A stretch of 64,000 bases of DNA. Origin: Reticulitermes lucifugus. Taxonomy: Eukaryota > Arthropoda > Insecta > Blattodea > Rhinotermitidae. Where the stretch lies: positions 154,826 through 218,825 of the forward strand of contig JAKCWW010000031.1 of NCBI GenBank assembly GCA_026260175.1. The letters are read 5' to 3'. The position numbers were made by a program, and so were the translations under genes. Every line of letters starts with the position of its first letter. The first letter of the stretch is position 1. This document shows, piece after piece, positions 1-12,065 of the stretch. A model generated the notes under the pieces. The model saw only the letters and a list, made by a program, of their open reading frames with translations. It searched no databases and was not told where the DNA came from.

Positions 1-745
1 AAACCTTATGAAAACGAGACGCACAGCTACACAAACCTGATAAAAACGAGATGCACAGCTACATAAACCTGATAAAAACGAGATGCACAGCTACACAGGA
101 CTCATGAAAACAAGATGCACAACTACACAAACCTGATAAAAACAAGATGCAGAACTACACAAACCTTATGAAAACGAGGCGCACAGCTACATAGAACTCA
201 TGAAAACAAGATGCACAACTACACAAACCTGATAACAACAAGATGCGCAACTACACAAACCTGAAAAAAACGAGATGCACAGCTACACAAAAGTCATGAA
301 AACAAGATACACAACTACACAAATCTTATAAAAGGAGCCGCACAACTACACAAACGTTATATAGCACAGCTACAGAAACCTTATAAAAGCGAGATGCACA
401 ACACAAACGTTATACAGCACAGCTACAGAAACCTTATAAAAGCGAGATGCACAACTACACAAATCTTTCGAAAACAAGAAGCACAGCTACACAAACGTAT
501 GAAAACAAGATGCATAGCTACAAAAACATCATTACAATAAAATACACAACCACATAGACCTGATGAAAATAACGAGCACTGCTACAAGAAATTTAAACTG
601 CTAAATTCCACAGCTAAGCATACCTAATGGATACAAGCTGCACGGCTATGCGAAATACATGAAAACAAGACCCACACGTGCGTAAACCTGAGGGAAAGAA
701 ATTGTACCTACGAAAACTTCATGAAATCCTGAAGCTTTTACAGTT
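1..745. repeat. 32-bp minisatellite array
   Basis: The phrase aaacctgataaaaacgag followed by atgcacagctacac recurs every 32 bp (for example at 1, 33, 65, 97). Copies are clean to about 520 and then decay, with indels and short units such as the 'acgttata..cagcacagctacag' variants near 350-430. The array runs off the left edge of the window, so its full size is unknown. No long ORF is kept through it. It is probably a non-coding tandem satellite. Confidence 0.93.
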
Positions 746-1997
746 CAAACACATGCAAAACGTACTTGGACTAAAGAAAAAATAAAATAACAAATAAGGA
801 ATGAGGGCCAAATGGAAGATGAAATAGATAAAGGCTGGTATATTCCAGACAAGTTTCAAAATACCTATCAAGGCTTCGTTGTAATTACAATGTACATTGA
901 AACATATGAATCGTATTCCAATATTGATTTAAAAGGTGTGGCTAAGCGTCAGGGCATTAAGTGCACAGGGGTGTGGAGATAAAGCACGAAGCACTCATAT
1001 TCTGCACAGTTGGTAGGCATGAGTGGTCAGATTCACTACCCTGTGGACCAGCATCCTCTACAAACTGGGAAGAAGTCTTGACTATCCTCATACTTACCAT
1101 CGCATTTATCACATTATTCATACAAAGCATAGGCATAATCTGAAAGAACTAATTAATTATATGTTGAAGGGTCTCCAGTCAACATTTGATAGTTTTTCAG
1201 GCTGACAAGCCATTTCTTGTTTCACTACCTATCTCTATCCAATACGCAGCCTACAAATAAGAGGCGCTATACGTCTGCTACCCCTGCGCGCCTCCCATGG
1301 CCTGGGCAGTGACTTCTACTTCTCCTTATCTGTGTTATTATAAGCGTCCACCCTCTCATCTTATTTCCCTCAGATCCATCTAAGCCTATGCCTCTCATCT
1401 GACAGCTTCCCTTGCTCTTCTCACACCGACATATTAAAACCTGTTTGGTTCTCCACCCTACATATTAACTTACAACTATATTGCACTACACGTACAATCT
1501 CATTTTCATTGACTCAGTCTCCCCAGAAATCATATTTGAATGTTAGAAATAACGAAGCTGCTAGTTACGTAATTATCTTTAGTTTTAGAAGATTGCTCTC
1601 GTCTCGTATGTGGCGCCGTATGGAATAGTAGTAGAAAGTGTCAAACATTTTAGAGGAGCGTGCTGCCTCCACCTTCAGTGGGGAAGAGATAGTACAGTGT
1701 GGAGTACAGTGGCTCTGAGGTCTAATACCGGAATATGGGCAAAATTAAGGAGCTGGGACCACTAATAAGAAGTTTGTATATTGATAATAGATACGTACAT
1801 GGAGGGGGGGGGTGAAGTGTTCAGAGGAGAAAAAGTAGGTGTGAGACAGAATAAAATATACATACATAACAAAACGAAATGTGTCACCTGTAGTATAAAC
1901 TGAATAATGGAAGGCTAAATGTAGAATGAAACAAGAAATATAAAATCAAGGGCTGTAGGGAGAAGGAAAACGAGTACAAAAGCATGGAACTGAATAG
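746..1997. other. No recognisable feature
   Basis: AT-rich sequence with only short overlapping ORFs (about 60 codons at 961-1205) that have no motif I recognise. There is a G homopolymer near 1803-1812. Nothing else stands out. Confidence 0.6.
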
Positions 1998-1999
1998 TC

Positions 2000-2190
2000 A
2001 TGTCTTCTGGGAGTCTCGAAGTACTTTGTCCCTTAAGCAGGAGCATCCTCCGAGAAGTCGGTAACTATCTGCCAGTCGACATGTCGTCACATCCCAGAAA
2101 ATTTGAAACTTCATCAGTATCGCTGTTAGAAACTCAAATCCCGCAATTAAAGGATTTTGACATGGAGTAATCTTAACAAGATAGGCAATG
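2000..2190 (+). repeat. Decayed hammerhead-like repeat with FWDV antisense peptide
   Basis: Plus-strand order is a degraded motif (cccttaagcagg..cctccgagaagtcggtaac), about 30 bp of spacer, then gtcgtcacatcccagaaa and a 3' part ending ctcaaatcccgc. The same order is seen at 16.3, 36.4, 46.1 and 54.8 kb. The minus-strand ORF over it contains IFWDVTTC and SYRLLGG, a recurrent bogus peptide in insect gene sets. I read this as an old interspersed element, not a coding exon. Confidence 0.6.
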
Positions 2191-2199
2191 TATGTATAA

Positions 2200-3959
2200 C
2201 GTAACACTAAAGTGTGTTCGGGTAATCATTTTTGCCGTGGAAGAGCAATAAGTAGCCTATTACATATTCTGAGTGTGTGTCTGTAGCCTTAGTTATCCAA
2301 CATGCAACGCGTATGCGCCGTATTATACTGTCATCTGCAGCCTGTCCGTCTCTATCATATTTGTACATATTATCACATAAATTTTAATTATTCCATGTAT
2401 TTTCTGCATCTTTAAGGCGTAGCCTTTCTTCTGCACATACACAAAAGAAGCGAACATGATACTAAGTTACTGATCGAAAAACATTATAGGAAGAGAAAAT
2501 ATGGGATACATAAGCACAGGAAGTTGTCCGTATTGAATTAAATGTTGCAGAAATATGCCACTGCCAAATCTGAAGTCTGAATTGACAAAGATCCAAACGT
2601 AATTCAACTTCCAGCGTGTGTAAGGAGGGTAATTAATTCAAATTCCCTTAAACCCTAGCAGAAGTTCTTGGCCGAGTGAGAAACTATCAGATTTCGATCC
2701 ACAATGATTTGTGTGAATTAGTTATATCCACCTTACTGAATCCTAAATTCTTCTTAGTAGGTTATTCTGAAAAATTTCCGGTACATGGAGCATATTCAAA
2801 TAAAGTACCTGGGAGACCTGCGGACTTTTGGCACTTTTCCTATGTTTCTACGTTTACCTTTTCCCCCCCCCCCCAACACATTTTCGGTTAATATAAAATC
2901 ACTTCCTCATACATAAACGAAACTAGGATTCACTGCCCTCGTCTACTAGTTTGCTGTCTCCAGTTTGGTACCCATTCTTCCAACCACACGCAAATCTTTC
3001 TTTTTCTTGAGTTCATTCAGACCTCCCTCTTTTCATTTCTGTAGAGACGGACAGAATAAGGGGCGTGCATTTCTATAGGCTGATCGAAAATGCCTCTCCC
3101 GCGGGATACGCCCAAGGAGTTTTCCTTAGCGTAAAAGTTCACAGAGTGGATGGCATTCGCCTCAATGCGTCCCATGTCAGATCTAAGCCAGACCGAATGA
3201 AGAAGGCACAAGAACGTGTAAGACCTATCTGTAACGTACTATCACAGCTTTTGAAAATAGTGATGAAACTTCGAGTTCATTAAGTAGGGGTATATACTGC
3301 CTGGCCTTGTGATCGTTATCTTAGTAAGAATGTTCCAGCTGCATGGAATTAATTTGCATGGTTGTTGTCAATGTTACTGCTATTCGTGTTTGTTGTTGGT
3401 TCCTTAGTTATTGTCATAGCTGTCAATTAAAAGCTTTGAATGTTACAAAGCAGAATGGAAAATAGCATTACTACTCCATGCATGAGAAAAAATATTACGG
3501 GATACAATTCTTAGTAAAATTATGTGCTTAGTCTTTCAATGACCGCACCAGTGTTGTTATGTCATTACGACTTAAAGAGTTCCAGTTACGGCCATACAAA
3601 CACCATCTGGTTTAATTCCGCTTCCTCACAGTTTTCATCCCCTTATATCTGGTTATTGCAGTGAATGCAGGTGACAAAGCGGTAAATGTATTCCGATTAA
3701 TTTCTTTAGGTTTGGAAGAGACACAGCCTTCAACTACTTTGGCTTGATTCCTTCTAACGAAACCGGAATAAAATAAACCCTTCAATCAGAGAATATTTCG
3801 GACATGAGAAATTCGATTTCGTGTTGTCACATCGTGAAAGAGACGACTTTAAACAGAAGTACAACCTAAACCAATTACTGCATATAAGACTATTATCCTG
3901 CATACCTAAGGTGTTTATAAAATATCAATTAGCCTAATTTTCTTCCTGCAAAAAAGAGA
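2200..3959. other. No recognisable feature
   Basis: There is a C homopolymer at about 2865-2875. Two opposite-strand ORFs overlap at 3017-3283 (64 and 72 codons) in a locally GC-richer block. Neither has a domain, repeat or splice context I can identify, so I do not call a gene. Confidence 0.5.
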
Positions 3960-4200
3960 ATAGAGTCAACGAAGAAAGAAACATCCTACATAAATGGGTC
4001 ATATCTTGCGTAGGAACTGCCTTCTAAAACTCGTTATTGAAGGAAAGGCAGAAGGAACGAGAAGACGAAAAAGAAGACGTAAGCATCTACTGGATGATCT
4101 GAAGGAAAATAAAAGATTAAGGAATTTTGGAAGAACTGGACCTCCTCTTTGAAAAACTCGCTTTGTAAGGGCCTTTGAACCTGTCGTAAGACAGTATAGG
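3960..4200 (+). mobile_element. LINE type B fragment, C-terminus of the reverse transcriptase ORF
   Basis: In plus-strand frames the DNA reads RVNEERNILH and then, after a short deletion and frame change, MGHILRRNCLLKLVIEGK, a basic RRRKRRRK run, and HLLDDLKENKRL. These are typical of the extreme C-terminus of an insect non-LTR retrotransposon polyprotein, downstream of RT. The frame is broken and the copy is 5'-truncated, as expected for a dead insertion. The same segment occurs on the minus strand at 51030-51364. The family match is from memory. Confidence 0.75.
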
Positions 4201-5699
4201 CGATGAGAGAAAAGGGAGGGGAATAGACCTTTCAGATGACCATGCTGTTTGTGTGTCCTACATTACACTTCTGACACAGCTGCCACAATTTTACCAAACT
4301 TGGATTGAATATTATGCCACTGACTGACTCCTCTAACGTCTTATTGTAATTTCCTACACTATGAGTAACTGTGAAGGTCTGAGAAGGAAATGAGAGTAGC
4401 AACACTTACCTCAGAGTACACAAACGATATATGGTAAAAGGTCTTGGAGAAATTTAGAACTTTGTTAAAACATTTCTGTAAACTGTGAAATAACATGGTT
4501 TTGGCCTGCGAGGTTTTTACTAAGCATTTAAACTTCAGTGTGACGACAATAACTAATAAAGTACCAGTAACAGGCATGAAAAACTTCGTAAGCAGAGAGA
4601 TCATTAAGGTACTATGTACGAAATATAGAAAGGATCCGTACAAGAAAATAAAATGAAACAACAAAAATTACACTAATGCAGAGCTATAAAACTACGCTTT
4701 ATGAGTTCTTTTCCAAACTGCCTGTTTTTCGATAGAACAGATACAGAACCCTCAGCACAGTAATGTTCGTGTGAAGTTTGAGTGCTGTATGTTATTCACT
4801 GTCATTCTCCGACTTAAAGTAATAAAACAGAGCAAAATAAAAACAGTAACAATGGGAACGACAAGGAAAGAAAATTAACGTACAGAAAAGAAGACAAGGC
4901 AATACGAAGTTAAAATAAAGAGAAAGAAAGATACGACAAAAACAGAAAAATTAATAAAAACATGATAGAAGGAAAACAAATAAGAGGAAATGAAGAGAAA
5001 AGGAAGAAACAAGAGACTAAAGTGGAAGAAAGTAAAGTAAGAAATAAATGTTGCAAACTTCTGCCCAAACAACTGAAAATACTTCTGATGGATCTTGGAA
5101 TTCTGACTTAAAAAACGTGATACATAAAGTAGCCTCGTAATAACAAGTCCGTAACTTCTTCAAACAGGGGCAGAAAGGGTAAAACTATAAATTTGCAATC
5201 GTCTATTTGCAGAACGGTAACAGAATGGAAAAACATCATTTCCTTGGATGGCTGCCTCCATCAAGCAATCTCGGCGAAAGCATACGAATGTTTTAAAGTG
5301 TATGGCAACCTCGACAAAAGAAATCCGTCAGAAAATCGGTAGAGCAACAACAGGTAAATTCCTTATACCTTCCAAATACTTGACGTCTTAACAAAGCGGT
5401 TCATGTTCATACGGTGTTTTTTTGTTAGATACTAATTCACTTTTTAGAAGATTTTCAATAAATTGTACTCATCAGATATGTGAATCTCACTTCCTTCAAG
5501 TAAGCTTCCAAAACTTGCGATAGGGGCAGCTTTTACCTTATGATTTCCGTTGGAAAACCAAAGCTGTGATAAATCACACATCGTAATACATGCAAACTGT
5601 AATGTTGTGAAGGAAAATGTATATTCAGTTTTAGTTTCGTCTTTATTTTAGCATTAACGCTAATTTTGCATGTACCGAGTAAGCAACAGCAGAAGAAAG
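4201..5699. other. No recognisable feature
   Basis: AT-rich sequence. A purine-rich tract at 4800-5050 opens a low-complexity minus-strand ORF rich in F, S and L. I see no gene, repeat unit or RNA structure. Confidence 0.55.
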
Positions 5700-6405
5700 C
5701 CAAATAAAGTACATGTCTCAACAGAGAATCAGCAGAGAAAAGCCGACAAAGTACATGTTTCAGCAGAGAATCAGCAGAGGAAAGCCGATTAAGTACATGT
5801 TTCACCAGAGAATCTGCAGAAGAAAGCCGATTAAGTACATGTTTCAGCAGAGAATCAGCAGAGGAAAGCCAAGTACAGTACATGTCTCAGCAGAGGAAAG
5901 CCATGTACAGTACATGTCTCAGCAGAGGAAAACCATGTACAGTACATGTCTAAACAGAGAATCAGCAGAGGAAAGCCTATAAAGTACATGTTTCAGCAGA
6001 GAATCAGCAGAGGAAAGCCAAGTACAGTACATGTCTAAACAGAGAATCAGCAGAGGAAAGCCGATAAAGTACATGTTTCAGCAGAGAATCAGCAGAGGAA
6101 AGCCATGTACAGTAAATGTCTCAGCAGAGGAAGGCCAAGTACAGGCCACATCTCAGCAGATAATCAGCACAGGAAAGACAGGTACAGTACATGTCTCAGC
6201 AGAAAATCAGCACAGGAAAGCCTAGTACAGTATACATCTTAGCAGAGGAAAGTCAAAGTATATGTTTCAGCAGAGAATCAGCAGTGGAAAGCCAAGTAAA
6301 GGACACATCTCAGCAGATAATCAGCACAGGAAAGACAGGTACAGTACATGTCTCAGCAGAGAATCAGCAGAGGAAAGCCAAGTACAGCACATGTCTCACG
6401 CACAT
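5700..6405. repeat. 42/43-bp minisatellite with 32-bp unit variant
   Basis: The unit is catgtttcagcagagaatca followed by gcagaggaaagccgattaagta, 42 or 43 bp long. Short units of 32 bp lack an 11-bp agaatcagcag segment. About 17 units are visible, increasingly mixed towards 6150-6400 with variants ending ggaaagacaggtacagtac. The 42-bp unit is a multiple of three, so both strands stay open for about 100 codons. The open frames therefore follow from the periodicity and are not evidence of a gene. Confidence 0.92.
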
Positions 6406-8929
6406 TCGAATTCTGCCACAAAAGAAGCAAGAAAATTTTTAAGACATTTTGCATGACGTACTGTAATACGTAATACGTAATGGTCTTAAGACAAGCGAAC
6501 AGACACGAAGTCTATCTGTCCCAAGGCCTCAGCTAACACAAAACAAAAGAGCGGGGTACAGTTCGCTGCTATAGTAGTAGAGAGGCTGATTGATGATAAA
6601 TATGAATTTAAACGTGTGGGATCGGCTTAAATATAAATTTTATTCACATTAATTTGGCATACCGATTTCCTAAGATACTTACAGGTAAGGCTGTTAGAAG
6701 ACTGAAGTGGAAGTGACTGTGGCCTCTTGTTAGCCATTAGTTAATTAATCATCTGAAGGAACAAAGAGACAGCACTAAACATTTCTGTTGTCACATCTGC
6801 CAACGGCGAGGAAGAAAGCTGCTTCTTTAATATAAATGAAATAAAAACCATAATTATATGCCTTTGTAAAGGGCGCTAGCGTACGTGTTGTTCTAGAATA
6901 TTATATCAGGAAATTTCAAGATAATTTCAAAGTTGTGAAAGTGAACAGATAGAGACAATAATTTGTTGAGTGAGAAAATAAAAACACAAAAGTAACTCAG
7001 ATTTCGTAAAAAAGGTGCAGATAGTAAAATACGCTACTTCTAATTCTTGGTATTTTTACAAGGCAAAATCTAAAAATTGAAACATTTTATTGAAACCAAC
7101 CTTCAATACGGATTTTTGAAGCATTGAAATGTTTGATCTTTACAATTTCGTGAAGCAAAATCTTCTTCATAAGATCAGAGAAATTAAGAATGGGAAAGAA
7201 TTTTCCTCACACTGGAAATTGCTAATGGCTCTTAAATTCATACAGGGAGGGAAACAAGGGATGAACCATGCAGTTGTAGACAAATCTTTCTTTAGTCGAT
7301 ATATGGTGAAATATTTTCTGTAATTCTGGCTCCTAGACAAAGAAACTGCTTAATCGATCACACAGCTTATCTGTTGTCCAAACAGGAATTCTAAATGTAT
7401 AAAATAATTATGGTTAATATATTCAGTCAAAGTAAGAATGATTAAGTATTCAAGAGTCAAAAATGGCAGGTGGGTTAGTAGTCTACAGACGTAGACAAAT
7501 AATAAGCGAAAATATTTTAAACTGCACTAACAGAATGCATTAATGCATTATGTCCTGATGGGAAGCGAAGGTGAGACAGACTTTGTGAAAACAAAAAGAG
7601 GAGTGAGGCAAGTTCAGAGTTTGAGGTTTCGATGTTTTGGAAAAATGCCCACGTCAGTCTGTAGTATGTTACCGAAATCTTGGAACAACGTGTAGTTCCC
7701 ATCTGCACGGGCCATGTCCAATAATTTATTGAACTTTGTATGGGACTACAACGCTATCCCGAAACGTCGGTCCACAAGCCGCGCACTGGCGCTGAGCAAC
7801 GTTCCAGAAGATCCAAGAGCTCAGCTACACTGAGGCGTAGACCAAAATTCTCGCAATTTGCCAAGTTTGATCATACTACAGAGTATGGAATGTGAAATGT
7901 AATGTTAATAAATCTAAAACCCTTGAATTTAAGAAAGAGCTGAAATAAAGGGAAATGAAAGACAGATTATTTACGACCAAGCAACAAGAGCGGCAAAAGA
8001 TATAAAACACACATTTTGGAAAACAGAGAATGATAAATAAAAGGGCCAGAATAATAGGACTTTATTACAGGGTTTACTGCAACCCGCCACTGGACCAACC
8101 CAAAGAGAGTTAAATACAGTCCACATACTCGCGTCTTACTTCTTTATAATACATTTTAAGTGCATGCTAACGCTTTGACGTGGTCTCTTTCCCTCAGTTT
8201 TCACACAAAAATGTTTTATGAATTTAAAGTTTTTCCCCATGCAAGCAGGAAATCCCCCACTTCAAATTCTATTGATGCTAGCATGTTATCATACGCAAAA
8301 TTTCCGATCTACAATGTTGTTATTATAAAGGCACTGCATTTCGGAGAAGTGTTTCAAACTTGAAACACTTATGTGATCTTGTTAGGTGGATCTTACAAGT
8401 GTTTCATGAGAAAGTTATAGAGAACAGAGGCGAGTTCATGGCAGTTTAATACAAAGACGCTCTTATCATGCTACAAGAGCGAACAAGTACCTAGGTGTAA
8501 TGGTTTGCATAGGAAGAAAATGTTCCTCATTAATTCTAACTGGTTACCCTCAATTTACGTTAATCGATATGTGGCATAGAGATTACACAAATTACTGCCA
8601 AGAGAAAGTGTCCAAGATAAAATTCAACAATAAATGGTATTTTCAAAACATCAAACATCCTGTCATTAAAAGCGAAAAATGTAAATATATTTGAAAAGGG
8701 AATGTAGATTATAAACTTAAATTTCCTTGTTAACACCACCACATAGAGTGCTCTTAAATTATTTAGGTATAAAATTTATTTGGGTTATTTTTAAAAATCC
8801 ATTTTCTACCTTACAGAAAGACAAGATAATTAATGTTGTTTAGGGCAATAATAAATATGTACAATAGCAAACACATACACAAATTTTAGGGCCAAAATGC
8901 ATGTATTCTTAATGTTAAAGCAGGTGGTA
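6406..8929. other. Mostly featureless; partial motif at 7740-7770
   Basis: AT-rich sequence with scattered short ORFs and no recognisable protein. Around 7740-7770 ctatcccgaaacgtcggtcc matches the 3' half of the hammerhead-like motif found elsewhere, but the 5' CUGANGA half is replaced by ctttgtatggg. Confidence 0.45.
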
Positions 8930-9110
8930 CGTACAGCAATGCCATTTTAAAAGGTTAATGTTACAAGCATAAAACACAGCTGAACTGAGCCAGTGATCGG
9001 CTAATCGTAGGTTTCCAGAACAAGTTTGAACTAATCTCACGCAGACGGTCGAATATTCTGACTGACGTCATTGTTTTTCTGTTTGCAGGCGAAGGAACTG
9101 TGGGAACATA
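8930..9110 (+). repeat. Diverged repeat, copy 1 of a pair
   Basis: The segment gctgaactgagccagtgatc..ggtttccagaacaag..ctcacgcagacggtcg..attctgactgacgtc..gtttgcaggcgaag..aactgtgggaac is clearly related, in the same order, to 10260-10440. By eye identity is roughly two thirds with indels. The family is unknown to me. Confidence 0.5.
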
Positions 9111-10259
9111 GTCTTATAAAGGCCTGTAATAATGATTTCCAGATTTATTATTTACAAATCATCATTTTACTGGAATATATATAACACATACAGCAGGCAA
9201 AACAGCATTAAATACACAAAAATGGACTAATATTTCTGCATGTTTTTACACAAAAGTTTGAGAACAGTTGTGAGAGACTGTAACTTCTTCAGGATGTGGC
9301 CACACATAACAATTTTATCGTAAACGTTTGTGTGGAGACACCGAAATACAACAATTGAGCCATTATATCTGGCGTTGAAGTCTTATCAGTTGCTACCCGT
9401 AATTAGATTAGTAATGCTGGTTGTATTCTGGTTCCGAACTCAATGGTTTGTCCGTACACATTACAGCAAATAACTCTCATTGTGGACACATTTATTAAAT
9501 CAATTATGTGCGAGGGTCAGTTCAATATCATGTTATTTTTATGCGCTTTGCCACTCATTACACATGGACTTGTAAATGTGAAGTACGAGTACGTGTCTAC
9601 CACACTGCTACTTATTAAATATTCATATGAGTAATTCGATATAGCAGAGTCCTACCTAAAAAGCCAATAGTTGGTACTATGACCAAGCAATTCACCGCAT
9701 TTTCTGTAATCTTAGAAGCTTATTACCCTACTCACAAACACTCCAGCACTTGTCCATACTGTTCATTACTTTCCTCCAGCATATCTGTTCACACTATATT
9801 TCTTGCACAAACATTATGTGTTTTCCTCCCATATGCGTCTTAGTGTCTCAAACAGTCCCTTCTCTTGAGCTTTCGAACAAATGGATGAAGTCTGACACAG
9901 TTAAATAACTTAAAAGAACAAAGAATAATCAAAGGGTAACCAAGACAAAGAGATGGCGATTTTGAACACATCAAACTTACTTTCATTAATTAAAAAACAA
10001 GAAGGTAACTTTAAAAATAAATTTACAATTATAAACCGATATATCATATTAACATCTCCACAGATATAAAGAGATAACATAGCGTTAGAAGTCCGGTATT
10101 TCAAATTTTAAGTGTGGGATTGTTCTAAACATGTTAATGATGTTTACAGAAAAAATTGCTACATTTCCCGAAAATCATATGAAAACACAAAAAAAGCTGT
10201 GGACAAAACACAAATATTTTATTGCTAAAGTATTTGGTAAAGATAGCATAGGGCCACCA
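9111..10259. other. No recognisable feature
   Basis: AT-rich spacer between two related repeat copies. Only short ORFs of about 60 codons are present, and none is recognised. Confidence 0.5.
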
Positions 10260-10440
10260 TTGCTTAAACGGATAATGCTGCGAGTATACAACACAGTACG
10301 GCTGAACGAGTGACACAGCAGTCATAGGGTTCCACCAGAAGATCGGGCAAACCTCAATCAGAGGATCGGATTTCCTGACTCACATCTGTGTGTTGTTTGC
10401 GGGCACAGCAACTACTGTAACTGTATCTCATAACAACGCC
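10260..10440 (+). repeat. Diverged repeat, copy 2 of a pair
   Basis: It parallels 8930-9110: gctgaacgagtgacacag..agggttccaccagaagatcg..cctcaatcagaggatcgg..ttcctgactcacatctgtgt..gtttgcgggcacagcaac..actgtaactg. The two copies lie 1.3 kb apart in direct orientation, so they could be remnants of one interspersed family or of terminal repeats. Confidence 0.5.
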
Positions 10441-10849
10441 GCTACAGTAAACTGTCTCCAAAGGAGACTTCAGACTGAGAAATCTCGAGGAAGAAGTAGT
10501 AATTCAAACTGTTTTAAATAATTCCATGGAGCACATGCCTCCTTCCGAGGCTAACTGGTTTTAGCAATTCAATAAATACCCCGAAATTCGTGGAAATCTA
10601 AGGTTCATTTCTGTGTTTACAACAGCCGCTACTTGTTCCTATCCTGAGCCAGAAGAATCCCGTTCACTTCTTCCCATCCTATTTATTTATGGCCCATTTT
10701 ATTACCATACTTTAAACAGCCACGCCTCTATATTTAAAAATGAATTTCACATGACTCACCAAAGCCGTCAGTAACCCATATTACATAACGTGCGAATAAT
10801 GCATTGAAAAGATGTGGAAGGTGCTGCCGTGACCTAATTTTGGTTTCTC

Positions 10850-10990
10850 TAATGACATTTATCTGGAGGGAGTGAAGAAAACCATGAAAATATGTCATGA
10901 CGACCGACCTCATCGTCTAAATTTGAACGTGAAATCTCCAGAACGCACAGCAGGTGAGCTACCCACTCCACCCTCCTTTCCACCGACCAC
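10850..10990 (-). mobile_element. tRNA-derived SINE fragment
   Basis: On the minus strand the right end reads ggagtgggtagctcacctgc (A-box like) and then, after about 30 bp, cgttcaaattt (decayed B box). The body ends in a sequence read on plus as gaagaaaaccatgaaaata. This is a tRNA-like head with a typical insect SINE body. No target-site duplication was found. Confidence 0.55.
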
Positions 10991-11504
10991 AACGTTGGTT
11001 TCAGTTTATTTGAAGACACAAAGTGACAAATGTAGAGAAGCGTGACGCATTCTTCAAGCCAGATGTCAATTCACATTATTACTTTATGTTAGGGAAAAAG
11101 GTCTCCGGAAATGAAGAACCCTGCGTGCTACTCAACATGACGCTATGCGTGCCGTTCAATCTACGCCATTGTCCGTCATTCAAAATTCGGTCATCAGCAA
11201 TGTCACGGGCGTGCTAATGAAGACAGGCACAGCTTTGAATGCTGAAAAGTATTTTGGTATTATTGACTGACAGAAAGCTTTAGTACTCAGAGAATAATTA
11301 ATGCAATACGTCATCCAGCCTGCCGAATTGAATTCACACTTCCTCAGTGTGACAACGTATTATTGGAAGGACGCAAAATGTCTTATCTCAGAAAAATAAT
11401 TTATCTTCCAAAGACCTACGATAATTTCAATGTTAAGAAAGTATTTAGCAATATTCCAGTAGTATTTACTATTCAAAAGCCACTCAGAAAGTATGTCAAG
11501 TGAA

Positions 11505-11620
11505 CGTTACAAATCATCAGTCCCGGCATCACACCGAGGACTTTATCTGCGGTTTGTGGTGGTCAAAGTGGTCTGTAGCGGATTTTGTTCCGGGTGCTTG
11601 GGCTTCCCCTGCCAATTATT
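11505..11620 (+). mobile_element. SINE body fragment, gtttgtggtgg family
   Basis: The run gcggtttgtggtggtcaaag..cgggtgcttgggcttcccctgcc matches the body of the elements at 29335-29605 (+) and 13795-13960 (-), which share gatttgtggtggacaaag and ggttttcccctgtcaa. The tRNA-like head is missing or decayed here. Confidence 0.6.
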
Positions 11621-11924
11621 ATCCACTATCACAAGTTGATGAAATAAGCCAACTGGAGACTGAAGCAACAAAGGGAGATACCCTGCAGAAAATACCGTTT
11701 TTTAAATATTTATTTTAGAATTTTAAGCGGACTAATTAAGATATCACTTCAATTCTTAACCTTTGAAGAGACAAAGACACAGGCCGAAGAAATAATAATA
11801 CAAATTAATTATATCCTTAAAGATCTTTACAATTACTGTACGTAGTATATAGGTTAAATGTATATTTCTCCCTGTGGAATGAAACTGTTATTTCCACACT
11901 GACCACCTTAATGACAGATGAAGA

Positions 11925-12065
11925 AGAGTGGTGAAGTTCACACTGCGACGGCCTTGGCCTGTACCAGTTTGATAGGAGAAAGGTTGGTCAACGGAAGTGC
12001 CCTGCCGGAACTCGAGCCACCGCTGTTCAGGCGTAGCCAGTCACTTTAATGCCACAGTATATACA
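11925..12065 (-). mobile_element. SINE fragment with B-box-like head
   Basis: The minus strand reads ggctacgcctgaacagcggt, then ggctcgagttccggcaggg (B-box like), then gttgaccaacctttctccta and ggtacaggccaaggccgtcg. The body phrase resembles a known insect SINE style. The head is compressed, with box A and box B too close for a full tRNA, so this copy is deleted or degenerate. Confidence 0.4.

Noticed and set aside
1-745. CRISPR-like array because of the regular repeats.
   Set aside because: Units are contiguous at 32 bp without unique spacers, and the context is eukaryotic.
3017-3283. Two overlapping ORFs on opposite strands in GC-richer DNA.
   Set aside because: No domain, codon or splice evidence, and the length is within chance for 64 kb.
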